From Clostridia bacterium (GTDB lineage: Bacteria > Bacillota > Clostridia > Oscillospirales > CAG-272): a stretch of 33,075 nt of DNA. The position numbers and the translations under genes were made by a program. The notes under the pieces were generated by a model. That model saw nothing but the letters and a program-made list of their open reading frames with translations. It was not told where the DNA came from and ran no database searches. The stretch spans positions 1 to 33,075 of the forward strand of contig JAGBEE010000041.1 in NCBI GenBank assembly GCA_017937135.1. The letters run 5' to 3'. Positions within the stretch are counted from its first letter, which is position 1. Every line of letters begins with the position of its first letter. Below are positions 31,497 to 33,075 of the stretch, piece after piece.

Positions 31497-32153
31497 ATGT
31501 TTGAATGTACATATAACGAAAATGGCATTTTGAAAACAGTAAAATATAAAGATAGTTATATAAAACATACAATCAAAACAATATTTATTATATATGTTGT
31601 TATGATTATACTGATCTTGGCTTTATTAATATTGTATTACAAGATTGGTTTTAGTATATATATACCAATTTTTTGTTCAGCTGTATTTTTGTTGGGTAGT
31701 GGTGTTTTTTGGATAATATACTTTGCACAAAAAAGATTTTCCTTAACATTTGAAGAAGACCAACTGTGTATAAAAGGGGGCCAAAAAAATGTGATTATTC
31801 CGTATTCAAGTGTAAAAACATACGGGGTTTTATATAGGGTTGGACCGAATAATTTAATAAGCGTGGTAATGGGTGTGTCAAACTCCTATTATTATTACTC
31901 AGACAGTAAAAGTACAGTTTTCTTTTCAACAAACCAAGGTAACAATCTTTCTAAATTATCACGCACGGTGATTACTGATATAGGACGACACCATGGTTTT
32001 TTCAAAGATAGTATATTTTATATATCTGATTATTCTAACTCGCTTGTTTTAAAACAATGCGTAAAAGCGATAAAATATCATACACACAAATACTCACCTG
32101 AAGTTATAAATATGGATAGAAAAGAATTAAAAAACAAAGCTAAGAAAGGTTGA
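31497..32153 (+). CDS. Two-pass membrane protein with PH-like domain, related in layout to the 30801 product
   Basis: 218 residues, family not recognised. Two helices (about 28-50 and 55-80), then a domain starting FSLTFEEDQLCIKGGQK with VIIPYSSVKTYGVLYRV and TVFFSTNQ. The order (helix pair, strand, IPYxxVKxxGxL, FFSTxQ) repeats that of the 30801 product, so the two are probably distant paralogues. Start chosen at ATG 31497, preceded by AAAGGA; an upstream TTG at 31470 lacks an SD. The Lys-rich C-terminus (KELKNKAKKG) is probably cytoplasmic. Confidence 0.7.
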   Translation: MFECTYNENGILKTVKYKDSYIKHTIKTIFIIYVVMIILILALLILYYKIGFSIYIPIFCSAVFLLGSGVFWIIYFAQKRFSLTFEEDQLCIKGGQKNVIIPYSSVKTYGVLYRVGPNNLISVVMGVSNSYYYYSDSKSTVFFSTNQGNNLSKLSRTVITDIGRHHGFFKDSIFYISDYSNSLVLKQCVKAIKYHTHKYSPEVINMDRKELKNKAKKG

Positions 32154-32170
32154 GTTACTAAATGAGACAC

Positions 32171-32209
32171 AAGACAGGGGACGAAAGACACACCCCCGTC
32201 CCCTGTCTT
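32171..32209. repeat. Palindromic GC-rich repeat (perfect 13-bp arms)
   Basis: Arms AAGACAGGGGACG (32171-32183) and CGTCCCCTGTCTT (32197-32209) around a 13-base loop. GGGGACG/CGTCCCC motifs of this kind are common in palindromes linked to IS200-like (RAYT) transposases; no transposase gene is present here. Confidence 0.75.
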
Positions 32210-32313
32210 CCTCAAATGTCATCAAAAATGAGAATAATTAGAGATAGGAATTATGAATTTAACACATTTTGTTTATTTTCATTTGAATTAATAAGAGAAA
32301 GGTTAGGTAGGTA

Positions 32314-32787
32314 ATGGAAATTAACTATTCTGGCATATGGAATCGAGTAGCGGTTTTAGGTGGCTCTATATTTATGTTAGGAATAATAATCTTATTTATT
32401 ACGTTATTCTTTCACTTTAAAGATGGAAATCCTTCAAATGATAAAAATTATAAGAAGGAGCTAAAAGCAAGTATAGTAATAAGTATACTTATCCTTACCA
32501 CAGCATTGTTATTCTCCTCTTTTTATATTTATAAAGCAATAAATCCAGATGTGCAAACATTTATAGGAGTATTTGAATATGAAGAAAAAGCATCTAGACG
32601 AAGCCTTGAAATTGGAATGTATAAGTATATGTTTTCTTTAGGAAATGAGGAAAACAAAAGAGCTTTATATTTAAACTCATCTGCAATGGAAGAGATTTTT
32701 CCTGAAGGCTTTGAAGGACAGGAAACATATAAAATATGGTATGAGTATGAAACCAAAATAATATTAGGCGTTGAAAAGATAGAATGA
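32314..32787 (+). CDS. Small two-pass membrane protein in the Rhs-tail array
   Basis: 157 residues, not recognised. Two hydrophobic helices (about 10-33 and 50-73) followed by an 80-residue soluble tail (FIGVFEYEEKASRRS; LYLNSSAMEEIFPEGF) with no motif I can assign. ATG 32314 is preceded by AAAGG and AGGTAGG. It is the third small membrane protein between the two Rhs tail fragments; by position it is another candidate immunity protein, but it does not share the PH-like signature. Confidence 0.65.
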   Translation: MEINYSGIWNRVAVLGGSIFMLGIIILFITLFFHFKDGNPSNDKNYKKELKASIVISILILTTALLFSSFYIYKAINPDVQTFIGVFEYEEKASRRSLEIGMYKYMFSLGNEENKRALYLNSSAMEEIFPEGFEGQETYKIWYEYETKIILGVEKIE

Positions 32788-32830
32788 AGAGGCGTAGTTA
32801 ATTGTCACAAATAATTCAATTAACCGTCCC

Positions 32831-33075
32831 GACACCTACAATGCTTGGGGCGAATGTACCACTATAGTAAATAATAGTAGTTATAGTGGTATAGCTCAAT
32901 ATAATCCATTCAGATACAGAGGTTACTATTACGAGAGGAGAGTGGCTATTATTATCTCAATAGTAGATACTACGATCCACAAACAAAACGCTTCCTAAAT
33001 TCTGATGATATAGGCGTAATTACAGCCACTCCCGAGGGTTTAACCGATAAAAATCTATATGCCTACTGTGATAAT
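32831..33075 (+). pseudogene. Rhs core fragment with frameshift, running off the window
   Basis: From 32831 the frame reads DTYNAWGECTTIVNN, then IAQYNPFRYRGYYYE. The expected continuation ESGYYYLNSRYYDPQTKRF, LNSDDIGVITATPEGLTDKN, LYAYCDN is found one frame over from 32938. A single missing base near 32936 explains the shift. The fragment begins abruptly next to the 16-base repeat. The last 58 bases of the core are nearly identical to 30723-30780. Whether the missing base is real or an assembly slip is open. Confidence 0.8.

Overview
The window reads as chromosomal DNA of a spore-forming, low-GC member of the Firmicutes (class Clostridia, probably a gut species). The evidence is a spoVAC-spoVAD-spoVAE operon, two different kinds of cortex-lytic protein (SleB-like and SleC-like), a ClpC ATPase, a preQ1-I riboswitch in front of queT, strong Shine-Dalgarno sites, A/T-rich intergenic DNA and a BspA-type leucine-rich-repeat protein. 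I cannot name the species from the sequence alone. No rRNA, tRNA, CRISPR array or intact transposase gene was seen.

Layout. 1-2523: 3' part of a very repetitive LRR_5 surface protein. 2579-5252: SleB-type hydrolase and a SpoVB-like flippase whose normal start codon appears to be lost. 5330-8493: GH38 alpha-mannosidase with a small palindromic element at its 3' end, flanked by a copy of the gene's own last 29 bases. 8620-12976: tcdA-type tRNA-modifying enzyme, a secreted protein of unknown function, an Xaa-Pro peptidase, efp and a Cys-rich acidic protein. 13085-16732: TIM-barrel epimerase, Gfo/Idh/MocA oxidoreductase and a lipoprotein solute-binding protein, probably a sugar-use unit. 16866-20365: a promoter-led, terminator-bounded unit of a membrane-anchored zinc-ribbon GTPase plus two membrane proteins with related outside beta-helix-like domains. 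I do not recognise this unit as a described system. 20423-22234: spoVA operon. 22367-23185: MscS channel. 23451-28288: ClpC and three spore-cortex-lysis-like proteins in one direction. 28390-30433: preQ1 riboswitch, queT, a small membrane protein and a ComEC-like metallo-beta-lactamase protein. 30476-33075: an Rhs graveyard, with two Rhs tail fragments bracketing three small membrane proteins and GC-rich palindromic repeats.

How the genes fit together. Three separate loci (SleB, SpoVA, SleC-like operon) serve spore dormancy and germination. At each I find a candidate forespore (sigma-G-like) promoter, with -35 GAATA or CAATA spaced 17-18 bases from a CATNNTA-like -10. Housekeeping genes carry ordinary TTGACA/TATAAT promoters, nearly all with 17-base spacers. 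The two stretches most worth further attention are the GTPase/beta-helix operon and the Rhs-tail array with its putative immunity-type membrane proteins.
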